Positions 1-11,602 of a stretch of 64,000 nt of DNA are shown here, piece after piece. Below the pieces are notes generated by a model. That model made no database searches and had not been told where the DNA came from. It was given only the letters and a program-made list of their open reading frames with translations. The DNA lies in the NCBI GenBank assembly GCA_024516155.1, contig JAJJXM010000058.1:310001-374000 (forward strand), in the 5' to 3' direction. Both the position numbers and the translations under genes were made by a program. Source of the stretch: Pyronema omphalodes. Lineage: Eukaryota; Ascomycota; Pezizomycetes; Pezizales; Pyronemataceae. How positions within the stretch are numbered: position 1 is the first letter of the stretch; each line of letters opens with the position of its first letter.

Positions 1-180
1 AAAATCCCTTATTAATAAAAAGTTGATATCAGCATCGATGTCCAGAAGACAATAGACAATATCCAAATGACCAAATTCGCCAGAAGCTTGCAAAGCAGGG
101 CGTCCTCCGTGCAGGGCAGACTCATCATTAACATCGAAATTGGCATTCAATGACCAATTCACAACGTCCGACGTTAACCT
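1..180 (-). pseudogene. Ankyrin-repeat gene fragment (minus-strand arm)
   Basis: Read on the minus strand, about 55 codons give ankyrin-repeat text, including GGRPALQASGEFGHLDIVYC followed by LLDIDADIN. This matches the G-TALQ-A---GH-DIV--LLD-GADIN consensus. The reading runs off the left window edge, so it may continue outside. It faces away from a second fragment on the plus strand starting near base 190, and the two are homologous, so the pair forms a decayed head-to-head inverted duplication. There is no start codon and no complete gene. I am sure of the ankyrin character, not of which gene it came from. Confidence 0.6.
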
Positions 181-189
181 TAAATCCGC

Positions 190-600
190 ATCACACGAAG
201 GACGAACTGCTTTGCAAGCTGCTGCAGAACGTGGTTGTTTGGACGTTGTGAATCGACTATTAGATGCCAATGCTAATATTAATGCTAAATGATGAATGCT
301 AGATCTGCCAAACTTGGAGGACAAACTGCATTACAAGCTGCTGCCGAATTTTGACATTTGGATATTTTCCACTGTCTACTAGACGCCGGTGCTGATGTCA
401 ACATCCTGCTAATAAGGAGTTTCAAACGTCATGCCAGGTATAGTTCATTCTGACTCACGGAAGAAACCGCTCATGTAGATATACAAACGCTGCAGGTGGT
501 TTTCGGATAGCTCAAACCTCTAATGAAGTATGTAATCCAGGCGGCATTTGTGCAAGAAGGAAATACTACGAAGAATGACAGAGGAGGGAGGATTAACTAA
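190..600 (+). pseudogene. Ankyrin-repeat gene fragment with stops (plus-strand arm)
   Basis: Plus-strand reading gives GRTALQAAAERGCLDVVNRL then LLDANANINAK, two stops, then GGQTALQAAAEF, a stop, and HLDIFHCLLDAGADVNILL. The tail near 450-600 (TEETAHVDIQTL and a later FVQEGN) resembles the C-terminal end of the ankyrin gene at 6085-6594. Several in-frame stops and a frame change mark it as a pseudogene. Its second repeat aligns with the minus-strand fragment at 1-180, so this is one arm of an inverted duplication centred near base 205. Confidence 0.6.
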
Positions 601-604
601 AATA

Positions 605-1980
605 GGTCAGCTATTTCTAGTATACAACCACGTATAATTAGCACTGGGTGTGTTACCGTGATCCATCAATGTCTTCTCATGCCCGACCCTTGTTTTCTGA
701 TCTCAAATGACGTTCGTTGCCACGAGGTTCCTTGTTCTATCCCAGACTCGGTTAGGGTTTGGATTTCCACTTCTGGTTGATGAGTGAACTGCTATTTCTG
801 GACTCCGAGATAAATCGATATCTGAGATAGGAGAATGAATGTTGATCTCAGACATGATCATCGTAGGTGAATCCTTGAAAGCAATCGAATTAGTTTTGAT
901 CATTCATATTCATTTTGGATATTCTTGTATACCTTCAGACCCTTCTATCCTTCACTGCCCTGACTAATCAGACGTTGAGATGATTGCATAACGATGATTG
1001 CCGGTCAATACATCGAATACGTCGTCATATCGTCCGCTGTTTGTCTCAGGCGGTGACAAAAGAGTAGTTCTTCGTTCGAAATAAAAGGATATTGACAAAA
1101 GAAGCTGAGAAAGCCAAAGTTCTCCTGGAGGCGGGGTAGTTAACTACTTATCTATCCGGTAGGCATCTTCGAGTTACGCTACACTAGGCCCCTTTCGGTG
1201 AGCATGGACCAGCTGCCAGCACATGCGTTGTAAATACCGCTTCTAGACAGCACAGCCTTAAAGAAAGCGTGGCACATGTCAACCTCTGATTTGTGGAGGA
1301 AGACTGGAAAATATCGTAAAGATACGCTCATGCATCTAAGATTAGAGCAGGGAGGTAGAACATCCAATCATCATATTTAAATCCCTATGCTAAGATGCTT
1401 TGTTACCCATTTTTTGTCGGCTCTTAGAAGGGCACTTGCTTGTTCGGGTCTTGTTCGAGGGTGCTAATATGATGTAGCAGATCAATATGTTCAAGAGCTC
1501 GCTGACGACATGGAACAAACTGGCATTACTCCATATGTTACCCTGCCTGCTTCCAAACCATCTACAGGCTGGCTGCTACATACACGGGATTTTACCCTTC
1601 CGACTGTGAAAAAAGGGCTAAAATGCGTGTTTTCGGGTAGAACCAAACGCATCCTTATACGAACTGGGTATTTTTCCAAACTCATCCGCAGGCCGCAAAA
1701 CAGCGGTTGAACATGTTGCCAACATGCCATGATGTGTAAAAATAGTAGCAAGTATATAGCCATGAGAACCGAGACTGGGATATCCCACCCAGAAAAATCA
1801 GGAATAATGAGTAGAATGCAAGATGTCGTAGAGAATACGGGTCAGGGGTATGGGGGCTGGGTGTTCTCACGAGCAAACGGAGATGGGTTATGTAAGGAGT
1901 CATCTCGAACACAAACTTAATTTGAAAATCTCCGATGCAAAGCGTGCAAAGTGTGCACAGCAAGTAAATTAAAGTCAATC
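605..1980. repeat. Degenerate dispersed repeat, copy 1
   Basis: This non-coding tract has patches that recur in order at 7143-7250 and 8430-9470. The shared patches include a GGTCAGCTATTTCT block (near 606 and 7149), a GATCATCGTAGGT block (857 and 8450), an AAAAGGATATTGA block (1084 and 8702) and a GAGTAGAATGCAAG block (1810 and 9341). Similarity is patchy, with many indels. No long reading frame is conserved between the copies. It may be a decayed transposon or the remains of a duplicated gene; I cannot tell which. Confidence 0.5.
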
Positions 1981-2733
1981 AGGTGAGTAAAGCATGCTTG
2001 GCTCCCGTGTTACGGGAGAAGAGCTGTCATCCATGAAACAGTAAAGACGGCGAAGGTTACAGCGAACACAACAGGAAAGACACCGAATCAAACACCGTAA
2101 TAATCTCCGTCGGACTGCATAGACCAAAATGATGTACTGAGGGAATAACGAATGAGCATCGCCAGCCAACTTGTCACAGTAGCTACATACAGTTGATATG
2201 ACAGCGGTGATGCCAAAGACAACGGCAAGGTAAATCGTAGAAACAGGTACTGAATTCCTCCTGCCAATGAAATAGCAAACAAACAAACGAATATTGCTTA
2301 CTGCCAATGAAATGACAAATAAACAAACGAATTTCTCATTGCCGGAATTAATGCGGAAATCTGTCTACCTCCTGTCCAAATGTTCATATCTCGCATGGAT
2401 ATTACCAACGACTATGAAGCAACATCTCATGTTGAGGTCCCACACACAAGGAGTGTCAGCTGCCATCCTTTTCCTCGGCTCTCACGTGAGCCCTGAGGGC
2501 CCTGGGAGTCCTTCGCGTCGCCTGCATCAGCCTTTCCCCTACGCTCCACCAGCGACCTGGCCCACTAAGCCTGATGCATTTTAGCCTCTTGTGCTCTCTA
2601 TTCACCCGAAATAATCCCTGTCGTAAAACTGCACTACCACCGAACTTTTTTTTGCGCATCTTGCGACGACCTCACGACCGCGTTTCCCTTCAACTACGTC
2701 GACAAATTTCGACCCGACGCAACAAACTCCACA
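1981..2733. other. Intergenic region upstream of the DRS1-like gene
   Basis: No supported gene. An imperfect tandem duplication of about 40 bp lies at 2262-2340 (CTGCCAATGAAATRRC followed by AAACAAACGAAT, twice). A CACGTG palindrome is present at about 2484 inside the likely promoter of the downstream helicase gene. I cannot place a transcription start. Confidence 0.4.
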
Positions 2734-5226
2734 ATGGCGAAACGAAAGTCCGTAACCCTCCCCGTACAGGGTTCTGCACCTAAATCGAAATTCAACGATG
2801 ATTTTGTTATGACCATTTCCGATTCCGACGACGATGTACCAATTCTCGACGAGGAGGAGTCTGAAGTAGAATCCGAATCTGAAGACCCCGCTGCTACTAC
2901 AACAGAACCGGAGGCAGCTCGAGGAAAGAAGAGAAAACTCGCGGATAAGCCCATAAAAGCACCAAAGTCGGCTGATGATGTGGGAATGGATTCGGATTTC
3001 GAGTTTCAGACTGGTGATAATGGAGATGGCGTGGGGGAATATGATGGATGGGGTTTTGAGGGTGCTCATGCTGCCATGAAGGATCAAAAGAAGGGTGTGG
3101 ATATTGACGACCTCATTAGGAGGAGGAAGGAGAAGAAGAAGGCGGAGGAAAGGACAGAGGATGAGGACGATGACCAGGAGGAGAAGGATGATGAGAGCAG
3201 TGAGGCTGATGCGGAGGATGAGGAGGATGACGATAAGGAAGAGGAGGAGGAGGAGAAGGAGGAGGTCGAGGAAGACAACAGCGAAGAAGAGGAGGGAGAT
3301 GTAACCTTTGCAGGATTCGAGGACGACGACGAGGACATTGCGGCCGATGGATTCGGTGCCGGAGCAGACTCTGAGGAAGAAGATGCTGCTAAGGACTCCG
3401 CCGACGAAGACGACAGCGATGACAACGAAGAGGCTGATGAGGATGAAGACGAAGACAATGAATCTGTGGCCTCTGAAGTTCCTCACCCCGACGATCTTGA
3501 AAACTCCGATGCCGAATCGGACGAAGAAAACGCCGAGGAAAAAGCAAAGAAAGCCGCTTTCTTCGCACCGGAAGACGAATTAGTTTTCAACCCCGACCCC
3601 TCTGCCTCCTTCCAAAACATGAACCTCTCCCGCCCAATTTTGCGCGGAATTGCCAACGTTGGGTTCAACACTCCAACCCTGATCCAACAGAAAGCAATCC
3701 CCGTTGCTCTTCTCGGAAAGGATGTAGTAGGAGGAGCGCAAACCGGATCCGGAAAAACCGCCGCCTTTGTCATTCCAATTCTCGAACGTCTTCTTTACCG
3801 TCCCAAGAAAGTTGCCAGCACAAGAGTTCTTATTCTCTGTCCTACTCGTGAGCTGGCTATCCAGGCCCACTCTGTAGCCGTCAAACTCGCTGCATACACC
3901 GATATCAAATTTGGACTCGCAGTCGGAGGTTTATCTGTTAACGTACAAGCCGCCGAGCTCAAGAAGCGTCCCGACATCATTATCGGAACCCCCGGACGTT
4001 TTATCGATCACATGCGTAACTCCCAAGGTTTCGGAGTCGACACCATTGAAATTGTCGTCCTTGATGAAGCCGATCGTATGCTAGAAGACGGATTCGCAGA
4101 CGAATTAAATGAGATTATTAACACAATTCCCAAATCCCGACAAACTATGCTTTTCTCCGCTACCATGACTGATTCCGTTGATAAGCTTATTCGCCTCTCC
4201 TTACAACGTCCCGTTCGTCTCATGGTCGACACCAAAAAAACGACCGTCAAAACCTTGGTTCAGGAATTCGTCCGTATTCGTCCTCAGAGAGAAAAGCACA
4301 AGCTCGCAATGCTCCTCCATATCTGCAAAGAACTTGTTTCTTCTCGCTGTATCGTTTTCTTCCGGTCAAAGGTTTTTGCACACAGAGTTCGCGTTGTCTT
4401 TTCTCTTCTTGGTCTTAAAGCTACCGAACTTCACGGATCCTTGACACAAGAACAGCGTGTGAAAGCCGTTGAAGCTTTCCGTGACGGAACCGTCGATTTC
4501 CTCTTAGCAACAGATTTGGCCTCCCGTGGTTTGGATATCAAAAACGTCGATGTGGTTATCAACTTTGAACTTCCCCAGAATTACGATATCTACCAACATC
4601 GTATCGGACGTACAGCCCGTGCAGGACGTTCCGGTAGATCCATTACCCTCGCCACAGAAGCGGAACGAAAGATTGTTAAAACCGCTGTCAAAAACGCACA
4701 AGCCCAAGGTGCTAAAGTCGTTTCAAGAGTCCTTGATAATGATAAAGTCGACGTTTTATTCAACAAATTGGAAAAATTGGAATCAGAAGTCGACGAAGTC
4801 TTGGAAGAGGAAAAAAACGAACGCCAAATTCAGACCCTCGAAATGCAAGTTAGAAGATCAGAAAATTTAATGAAACATGAGGACGAGATCCGCGCTAGAC
4901 CCAAAAGAACTTGGTTTGAATCTCAGAGAGAAAAAGCTGAGGCGAAGAAAATCTCCAAGGCCGAGTTAAATGGTCTGGAATTACCCGAGAAGAAAACTCC
5001 TATGTCTGGAAAGAAAAGGAAGAGAGAGGAATTGAAGGAAGAGAAGGGTTATAAGAAAACTAAAGCCGATAGAGTCGTTAAAGCTCAGAGAGGAGGTGTT
5101 AAGGCTCAGGCTAAGAAGGATGCGAAGAAGATCGCTAGGAAGATGGAGGCGAAGGATGGAATGAAGAAGGGAAAGACTGCGCCGAAGAGAGGAGGGTTTA
5201 AGGGAAAACCTAAGGGAAGGAAATAA
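2734..5226 (+). CDS. DRS1: DEAD-box ATP-dependent RNA helicase, DRS1/DDX27 family
   Basis: Intronless 830-codon gene with ATG in the context ACAATGG. The order is a strongly acidic Asp/Glu-rich N-terminal region (about residues 30-270), a Q motif ([13 protein letters not shown], from residue 293), motif I AQTGSGKT (335-342), Ia PTRELAIQ, Ib TPGR, motif II DEAD (444-447), motif III SAT (475-477), [34 protein letters not shown] (622-632), then a Lys/Arg-rich tail (about 700-830). This layout and length fit yeast Drs1 and human DDX27, nucleolar helicases needed for 60S ribosomal subunit maturation. All catalytic motifs look intact. The basic tail probably gives nucleolar targeting (inference). 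Neighbours are repeats, so context adds nothing about function. Confidence 0.95.
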   Translation: MAKRKSVTLPVQGSAPKSKFNDDFVMTISDSDDDVPILDEEESEVESESEDPAATTTEPEAARGKKRKLADKPIKAPKSADDVGMDSDFEFQTGDNGDGVGEYDGWGFEGAHAAMKDQKKGVDIDDLIRRRKEKKKAEERTEDEDDDQEEKDDESSEADAEDEEDDDKEEEEEEKEEVEEDNSEEEEGDVTFAGFEDDDEDIAADGFGAGADSEEEDAAKDSADEDDSDDNEEADEDEDEDNESVASEVPHPDDLENSDAESDEENAEEKAKKAAFFAPEDELVFNPDPSASFQNMNLSRPILRGIANVGFNTPTLIQQKAIPVALLGKDVVGGAQTGSGKTAAFVIPILERLLYRPKKVASTRVLILCPTRELAIQAHSVAVKLAAYTDIKFGLAVGGLSVNVQAAELKKRPDIIIGTPGRFIDHMRNSQGFGVDTIEIVVLDEADRMLEDGFADELNEIINTIPKSRQTMLFSATMTDSVDKLIRLSLQRPVRLMVDTKKTTVKTLVQEFVRIRPQREKHKLAMLLHICKELVSSRCIVFFRSKVFAHRVRVVFSLLGLKATELHGSLTQEQRVKAVEAFRDGTVDFLLATDLASRGLDIKNVDVVINFELPQNYDIYQHRIGRTARAGRSGRSITLATEAERKIVKTAVKNAQAQGAKVVSRVLDNDKVDVLFNKLEKLESEVDEVLEEEKNERQIQTLEMQVRRSENLMKHEDEIRARPKRTWFESQREKAEAKKISKAELNGLELPEKKTPMSGKKRKREELKEEKGYKKTKADRVVKAQRGGVKAQAKKDAKKIARKMEAKDGMKKGKTAPKRGGFKGKPKGRK

Positions 5227-6084
5227 GAGGGTCCCGGGAGTGAAATACCGGAAACAAGGCGGGAAGGAAGGCATAGAAGAGAATAAGTGAATAAGGGAAA
5301 AGATGAAGGGCGAATGCTGAGTGATGAATTTTGAGTGATGGGTGGTGAGTGGCGAAGGTTGAAGTTTGAAAGATGGAAAGATCTAATGTATAAAATGGTC
5401 AAGGCGTACCTAGGTATTGGGATAAAAGAATTTTGCTTTTTTTTTGTTTTTCTCGTTTTTTTTACCCTCGGTTCAAAATGTACATATCGCGAGTGATTGA
5501 ATATTATACCTCACGAACTTATTTCATTGCTTATAAGTGTCATCAACACGAGACTGGCTTACCTGATAACTCGGTATATCTGGGTCTATCAAACTCACTG
5601 CAGCAAAGAAATCATATAACTAAGACTACCTAGTATCGTTTCGAACGGGTGTTGTATGGTCTCGTTTCTCCGATAATTGATTGTCTGCAAATAGTTGGAT
5701 TATACGGAGCTTCCGCTGCGGTTGTCATCCATATTTAGATATCAGCCCTCCTATACCAGGAGAATGAATCCTTAATGCATAACAAATTATATTCGAATCA
5801 ACTTTCCTCTCGTCATCATCCAACCATCAACCATACTCCATACAAAACGTGAAATTTAGAACATACGCATCCTATATCCGATAGTCAAATAAAGCTTTAT
5901 CTCACCTGCAAAATCATAAATCGAATCCATTGCATCCATTGCATCCACCGCACCTGCGTTTCCCACTCATGATCAATATCAAAGGAATACTCGAAGTATC
6001 CACTGCCCGTAACCACCTGTTACCCCCATATGCGTATCCAACTGCTGTCGAAACTCAAAAATATAACCATAGAATTCTTCATGC
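5227..6084. other. Intergenic and 3' flank of the DRS1-like gene
   Basis: AT-rich sequence with no supported gene. A T-rich stretch near 5430-5462 may lie in or just beyond the helicase 3' end. A short GCATCCATT repeat occurs near 5933-5950. Confidence 0.4.
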
Positions 6085-6903
6085 TCAAACTCCAAAATCC
6101 GAACCATCTTCCCTGTCCTCCTCATCAATCGCCCTCTCTTGCACTAGCTGTTCTATTTCTTTTGCCCCGCGTGCGCGTAAAAGCTGCGCCACATCTACAT
6201 AACCATTTACTTCTGCGAGCCGGAGTGAACTAGACTGGGTAAGATGTTTGCTCCTCCTCGTTGACAAATCATTGATGTCTGTACCGGCGTCTAATAAACG
6301 GCGGGTGGTATTCAAATGTCTGTGTTGGGCAGCGGCTTGTAAAGCAGTTCGTCCTTTCGATTGGGTTGGGTGAGCATTGATATCGACCATGGCATTCAAC
6401 AGCCGATTCATGACGTCTAAATAACCACCTTCCGAAGAGGCTTGAAGGGCAGTTTGTCCTCCGTAGTCAGCTGGCTGAGGATTAACTTCGGCCTTCTCAT
6501 CTAAGAGCCGATTCACAATCTGTACATGACCCCCGTGAGCAGCAGCCTGTAGCGTGGCCATTCCACGCTCCCCTCTGGATGGTTCAGCGTTCACTTCTGC
6601 TCCATGTTGTAAAATCTTTTGGACGATGCCTATCTACCCACAGAGCGCGGCGAGACGAAGCGCAGTCCAACCATCGTCATCTTGGCTGGTGATAAGTATG
6701 CCAGGGATGAACAGCCACTCAGCTACTGTAATATTTCCGGCCTTTACCGAATCGAAGAAAAGCTGGATATACGCTTGCTGTTCATTCGGTCGCCTATGGT
6801 TGGCCTATTCCTCAGTCGATGGAGAGCGATCGGGAGGTCGCGACACAGCTGTGCTTCTATTTTCTTCGTCGAAAAACCTTGGTCTTTTCGAATAACCCCG
6901 AAA
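6085..6903 (-). pseudogene. Ankyrin-repeat protein, broken by in-frame stops
   Basis: The minus-strand frame ending at 6085 encodes at least four ankyrin repeats (such as GHVQIVNRLLDEKAEVNPQ, GYLDVMNRLLNAMVDINAH, RHLNTTRRLLDAGTDINDL, GYVDVAQLLRARGAKEI) and an acidic C-terminus. The longest open stretch has no ATG at its upstream end. The same frame continues upstream (GWTALRLAALCG, then a stop at 6634-6636, and VKAGNITVAEWLF further up, then another stop near 6800). So the repeats are one end of a longer ankyrin protein now interrupted by stops. Ankyrin repeats bind other proteins; in fungi they often sit at the C-terminus of NACHT/STAND proteins, but no such domain is visible here. Confidence 0.7.
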
Positions 6904-7142
6904 TCTTGCTTTGATACTTGATTACTAAGACAGATTCCATGATAAGTAAAAAGATAGGCACCGCAATGTAAAAATAGGTGCTCTAAGATGGCGGGGGAGT
7001 CTGAAGAGTGGCGACATTCATGCCATACAAACTCTGTATGTCGTTGATAACTTACTTCAAAATCTATTGGGAGACGAAATATGGACGATATTTACGGAAA
7101 AAGACGTACTGAGACGAATAGTAGAGGAATAAATACAAACTA
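6904..7142. other. Intergenic, nothing recognised
   Basis: Short AT-rich tract between the ankyrin pseudogene and the second copy of the dispersed repeat. I see no gene or clear repeat. Confidence 0.3.
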
Positions 7143-9470
7143 AAACAGGTCAGCTATTTCTCACTTGCGACCATGTATATATGGCACGGGGAGTATTACA
7201 GTGATCAATGACAGTCTTCTCATGCTTGCGCTTGTTCGCTAGCCTGGAATGCCTCATAGATTGACATAATATTCGATGCCTATTGCGTTGGTTAATTTTC
7301 TGTCTCAACGTACCACGAGAGATAGCCTCTTCCGCAAACCACTCATCCAAAGCACATACCACCTGAATGATGAGATTAGAATGCGATGAGGAAAACACCT
7401 ACGCGTTGAAAGGAATCATTCATCTTGTTTGATATGCCTTTCCAATGCTTTGCATGCGTTTCAGTGTATCAGAACAGTTGCTAAACGTAGGGTCATTCCA
7501 GGATATACCGTCCAGCGATGTCATCCATTGCCACTGATTTCGGTGTATAATCTCGAGATGATACCCTACATCTGTTACTTCGGTAATATCATTCAAGAGA
7601 TCTTCTGGATATTTTTTCTATCTGTTGTGATTGCTCTCCAAAATAACAATTAGTCATCTTTTAATCAGACAGTTTTCGGAACTCATACCGCATTATTCAA
7701 CTGCTATGCACAGTAGCCAAGAACTTGATGCCATTCCTTGCAGATTTAGTCCTGAGACAAAATATCTCTTAGGGTGCTCGGAGGGATACTCATGTCGTTT
7801 GACAATCAATCATTTGTAAAAATAAATCGCCAACCTTCAGCGTGGCTGGTGAGGGAGGAGAACTGCTGTTATCTGATGGTAAATACGCGCTCGTGATGTC
7901 CCTGGAGTTTGTTTGAATCATCTGCTGTTCCGTTTCTGGTTTGCTTCTGATGGGCAGTTTCACTTTGAGGTGATATACGAAATACTATTTCTGAAATATA
8001 TGTTGCTTGGTGTATAGCGATTATAGGATTCTCTGGCCATCCTTGGTCAACGTTTTCTGCATAATGTGTACTCAGTACTTCCTGATATTTCCAGCCTCTC
8101 AATAAACATGATTAGCTAATCCATAATGGATAATTAAAATAATCCCAATGGAGTATATTATTGCATTGTACGTACCGCATTGAGAAGCGGCGGTAGAGCA
8201 ACTCAAGCATTGAAGTTGCTTGATGTAACAATCTGATGCCAGATCTGGCGTAATAAGATTATTGGGCTGTTCCGAAAATCCAGAGAGTTTAATCCCGAAA
8301 TGATTCAAATGCGGGATAATCTTATATAAGATCCCCAATACCGCGGGCGGAAGGCCGTTCGAACGACAACTGGATCATTTATGTCAGAACGAGAAAATGA
8401 GCAGTGAATATACATCTGAGATAAAAAAATGGATAGTTATTCCATATATGATCATCGTAGGTACATTCTTGGAAGCAACTAAATTAATGCCCATCATCGG
8501 GATTCGTTTGAGAGAGTTATTCATACTTTCTGGACCTTACTATCCTCTAGTGCCTTGATCAAGTCACTCTTTGATTTGACTGCGTAACGGCGCTCGGTAA
8601 TCAATAGATCGAGTAAAGTCGGAATATCATCCGGCGTTTGACTCGTGTCAGCGACTTCTGGATGCATTGCTGAGACTGTGATGAGACTTTTCGTCTAAAC
8701 TAAAAGGATATTGATAAAGTATAGAAAAAACCGAAGTTTTCTTAAAGGCGGGATGGTTAACTACTTTTCTATTCAGTACATATATTTCAATTCTACTACA
8801 CTGGACTCCTCCTTTCATGGGCATAGGCCAGTACATGCGCCTCAGATACCAACGATAGACGGCCTCAGATGAATTGGAGCACATGTCATCATCCGATTTG
8901 TGGTGAATATCTCGAATGCGTCTTCAAGATACGCTCATGTATCTAAGATTAAAGTTGGGAGTGAGAGCGCCAAATCATCATCGCTAAATCCCCCACAGGA
9001 TGCGTTACGTACCATGTAACCGAATGGTTGTCATTTCCTAGAAGCACAGTTGCTGGTCACCATCTTCGTCGAAGGTATTGGTGGTTACGTCTCGTAGCGT
9101 TAGAGAGATAGAACGAGCTAGCATTGCTTGGAAGTTGGGACGTTTTCCTTCCTATTTCCAAGCTTCGGGCAGGCTCCATGAAATGGTAACCTTTCTAGTT
9201 GAGACCGCATACTTTTCCAAATGCAACTGATATAACAACAGCTCAACCTGTAGTCGACATCTCGTGCGGTGTAAGAATAGTAGCTGCTATACAGAACACT
9301 GGAGACTGAGACATAGCGTACAGAAGAAGCATCAATCATGAGTAGAATGCAAGGTGAAGTAGAGAACACAGGTCCTGTGTGTGCCTGATGAATGGTGGAA
9401 CGAGCAAACGAAGAAGGGTTATGTAAGGAGCTATATCGAACGCAAACTACATTTTTAAATCTCTGAAGCG
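7143..9470. repeat. Degenerate dispersed repeat, copy 2
   Basis: Counterpart of 605-1980. The blocks at 7143-7250 and 8430-9470 align patchily and in order with the first copy, with about 1.2 kb of extra sequence (7250-8430) between them that I did not match. Only short frames exist, and they are not conserved between copies. The tract runs on into another repeated segment (9748-10362) that carries a tRNA gene. Confidence 0.5.
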
Positions 9471-9747
9471 AGACATGAAAAGTGAGTAAAGTAAAGATAG
9501 CACGAGTAAATTGAGTGACATTCTCGAAACTGTCACCCGACAAAAAATGACGGACTACGCTTCTATATGTGCACCTCATTTACGAGTAAACAGATACACA
9601 GGAAATATCACAGTAAGAAAATTGCGATTAAAAATTCTGCCGATGCAGATGCCAGCTGAGTGGGCGGGCCAGCTGCGTGATAATTCTCTCGAACCTCTGT
9701 AACCCTAATATTCTTTGAATAAAAGCAGCAAACCTCACTGCGTTTCA

Positions 9748-10362
9748 TTTTACCAGAGCAATTGTGAAGATTTTAAGTGAGCGGAGTGCTCTCTCCACTT
9801 CAGCAAAACGCCGAGGACGTGCAATGACAACGCGCCTTGTCCCTCGTCATTCGCGATCTCGCTTAGAACAATTCTATGTCCTTAGGGGCAGGAGCCTACC
9901 ACAAGCGAAACCAACCTTGAACGTTTAAGCCGCTGGTGAGCGGGCGTCTTGGATAAACTACGTCATCCACACACTACTACGCGAGAAAATAATTCCACCA
10001 TTACCCTCAGACTATTGTCAATGCGTTTCCACAAACCCATTATTCATCACCGCGCACCAGACGTTTTTCCTGACGTCATCGATGTGATAGCCTGGCACGG
10101 AATCGATAAACCGCGGTGATGGGATTTTAAACGGGCGGCCCGAGGCCGCTGTTGTTGTGGTTATCAGTTTGCGGTAATCAGATTCTGGTACATAGAGGAG
10201 GTTCGAGAACATTAACACAGGCGTGAAAAGTGTCCACTGCCCACCACGAATACTCGGAGCTCTCGCACCGAGAGCGATGCAAAAAGTATGATTTCACCCA
10301 GGCTCGATCTGGGGACCTTCAGTGTGTTAGACTGATGTGATAACCAACTACACCATGAAACC
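9748..10362. repeat. Duplicated tract carrying tRNA-Val, copy 1
   Basis: This tract aligns with 25735-26278. Shared patches include ATTGTGAAGATTTT (9767 and 25752), a GGGCAGGARCCTA block (9889 and 25883), a block around CCCTCRGACTAT (10003 and 25977), and the tRNA-Val gene with its GCAAAAA flank, which is identical in both. Outside the tRNA the copies are quite diverged, so the duplication is old while the tRNA has been kept. Confidence 0.55.
10289..10362 (-). tRNA. tRNA-Val (anticodon AAC), copy 1
   Basis: A 74-nt cloverleaf on the minus strand. The acceptor stem is GGTTTCA with TGAAATC and discriminator A. The D-loop contains AGTTGGTTA, the anticodon arm TCAGT-CTAACAC-ACTGA has AAC at 34-36, and the T-arm is CCCAG-ATCGAGC-CTGGG. 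It is close to yeast tRNA-Val(AAC), which decodes GUU. There is no intron. A T5 run follows within a few bases of the 3' end, as expected for a Pol III terminator. T-loop position 54 is A instead of the usual T. Confidence 0.9.
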
Positions 10363-11602
10363 AATTCTTGGTTAGCAGGGGGCTAAGATAGCTTATAATG
10401 TTTAGTTATATCAAGTTGACCGATACCGATTTTGATGATGGTGCTTGATGGTGCTTGATGGTGCTTGATGGTGTTTGACTCGGAGTTTGACCTGGCCTTG
10501 TCTCACCTTGTCGGACTTTGCCAGACCTTACCAAATCTTGTTGGATTTTGTCGAGCAATCAAAATGAGATCGTCGATCGGCACAACTACAGTCCTGCCTA
10601 GACTCTGCGAGAACCTACAGCGGAAACCTACTCTAAACAATGCAAAAATGAGTGCAGTTTTCTTTGTTTCCAGATTCATCGCAAGCGTCTCGAGCTGGCT
10701 GAAATTTGAATAACTGACATCGCTATCACACCCGAGCAACCACCATATGTACATACCACAGTTGGCATATCCAGGCACGGAAGCAGATGCCAGGATCAGA
10801 AGGCGAAGATTAGAGAGCGGCGAATGCAGTGAGATTCCGCAATACCGGAGCGGCGCTAAATGACTAGTGTGATGTTCAGCTTTGTGTCGGTCGTGTTACT
10901 TCGTTTTGCAAACGCTATTTGTGGTGGTCGCTGGTGATCGCGGCATTCTGGTGGGGTTGTTTGCTCAAAGTGGAGTTTGTGATGAAGTTGTGATGGTATG
11001 TACTGTGTATCTGACAGTACGTGATGGATGTGACAGTCTGTGATGGATGTGATAGTCTGTGATGGATGTGTGATAGCTTGTGATGGTATGTCTGTAATGG
11101 TCAACTGGTCGTGTCCGATGCCCCCTCCCAACCCCCGCCCCGTCCGCTACATTTCCATACCGCGCATAACAAGCACCCGTACACGTGAGCTTAGCGGGGT
11201 CCGACATCACCTCCATGGTTTAGCGCATTCCATCCCCTCCCCCCCCCCTCGTCCACCCGCCGGCTTCTTCTCACAAGGTCCGCCAAGACCCGGACCTGGA
11301 GCTCACCCACCAACCCAAAGCCACTCCAGTAAAAGCAAAGCAGAGCCCCTCCACTTATCGCTACCCGCAGGTTACAGAACGTGGAACGTGCTGTGGTCCC
11401 GTCAACTGACAAAAACATCGGATTTCCTCCAGTCCATCCACCACAACACCACACCCACATCTCCATCATCTCCAAACACTGCTGCTTCCCCAACGCGATT
11501 CATCAGGGAAGCTTGCAAGGGATTGATCCAGATTACCCACACTCGTTCCAGCAACAACTAATCCATCACTAACCCGCGACACTCGTTTCGCCAACGGAGA
11601 TC
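10363..11602. other. Intergenic region with short repeats; promoter side of gelsolin gene
   Basis: No supported gene. A 10-bp tandem repeat (GATGGTGCTT, about 4 copies) lies at 10437-10475. A loose GATGGATGTG/GTCTGTGATGG repeat lies at 11000-11095. From about 11110 the sequence becomes C-rich with CT/CCA-rich patches, which is common in fungal promoters and 5' untranslated regions, and leads into the ATG at 11603. Confidence 0.4.

Noticed and set aside
2602..3486. Long minus-strand open frame (294 codons) over the helicase N-terminus
   Set aside because: It is the antisense of the GAG/GAT-rich acidic region, giving Leu/Ser/Ile-rich text with no domain. The plus-strand helicase explains the openness.
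10018..10218. 66-codon minus-strand frame with protein-like text next to tRNA-Val
   Set aside because: Not kept in the duplicated tract at 25,990-26,200 and no motif is recognised; it may be chance.
10437..10475. Possible CRISPR-like short direct repeats
   Set aside because: The units are directly tandem (10 bp) with no spacers, in a eukaryotic genome; it is a microsatellite.
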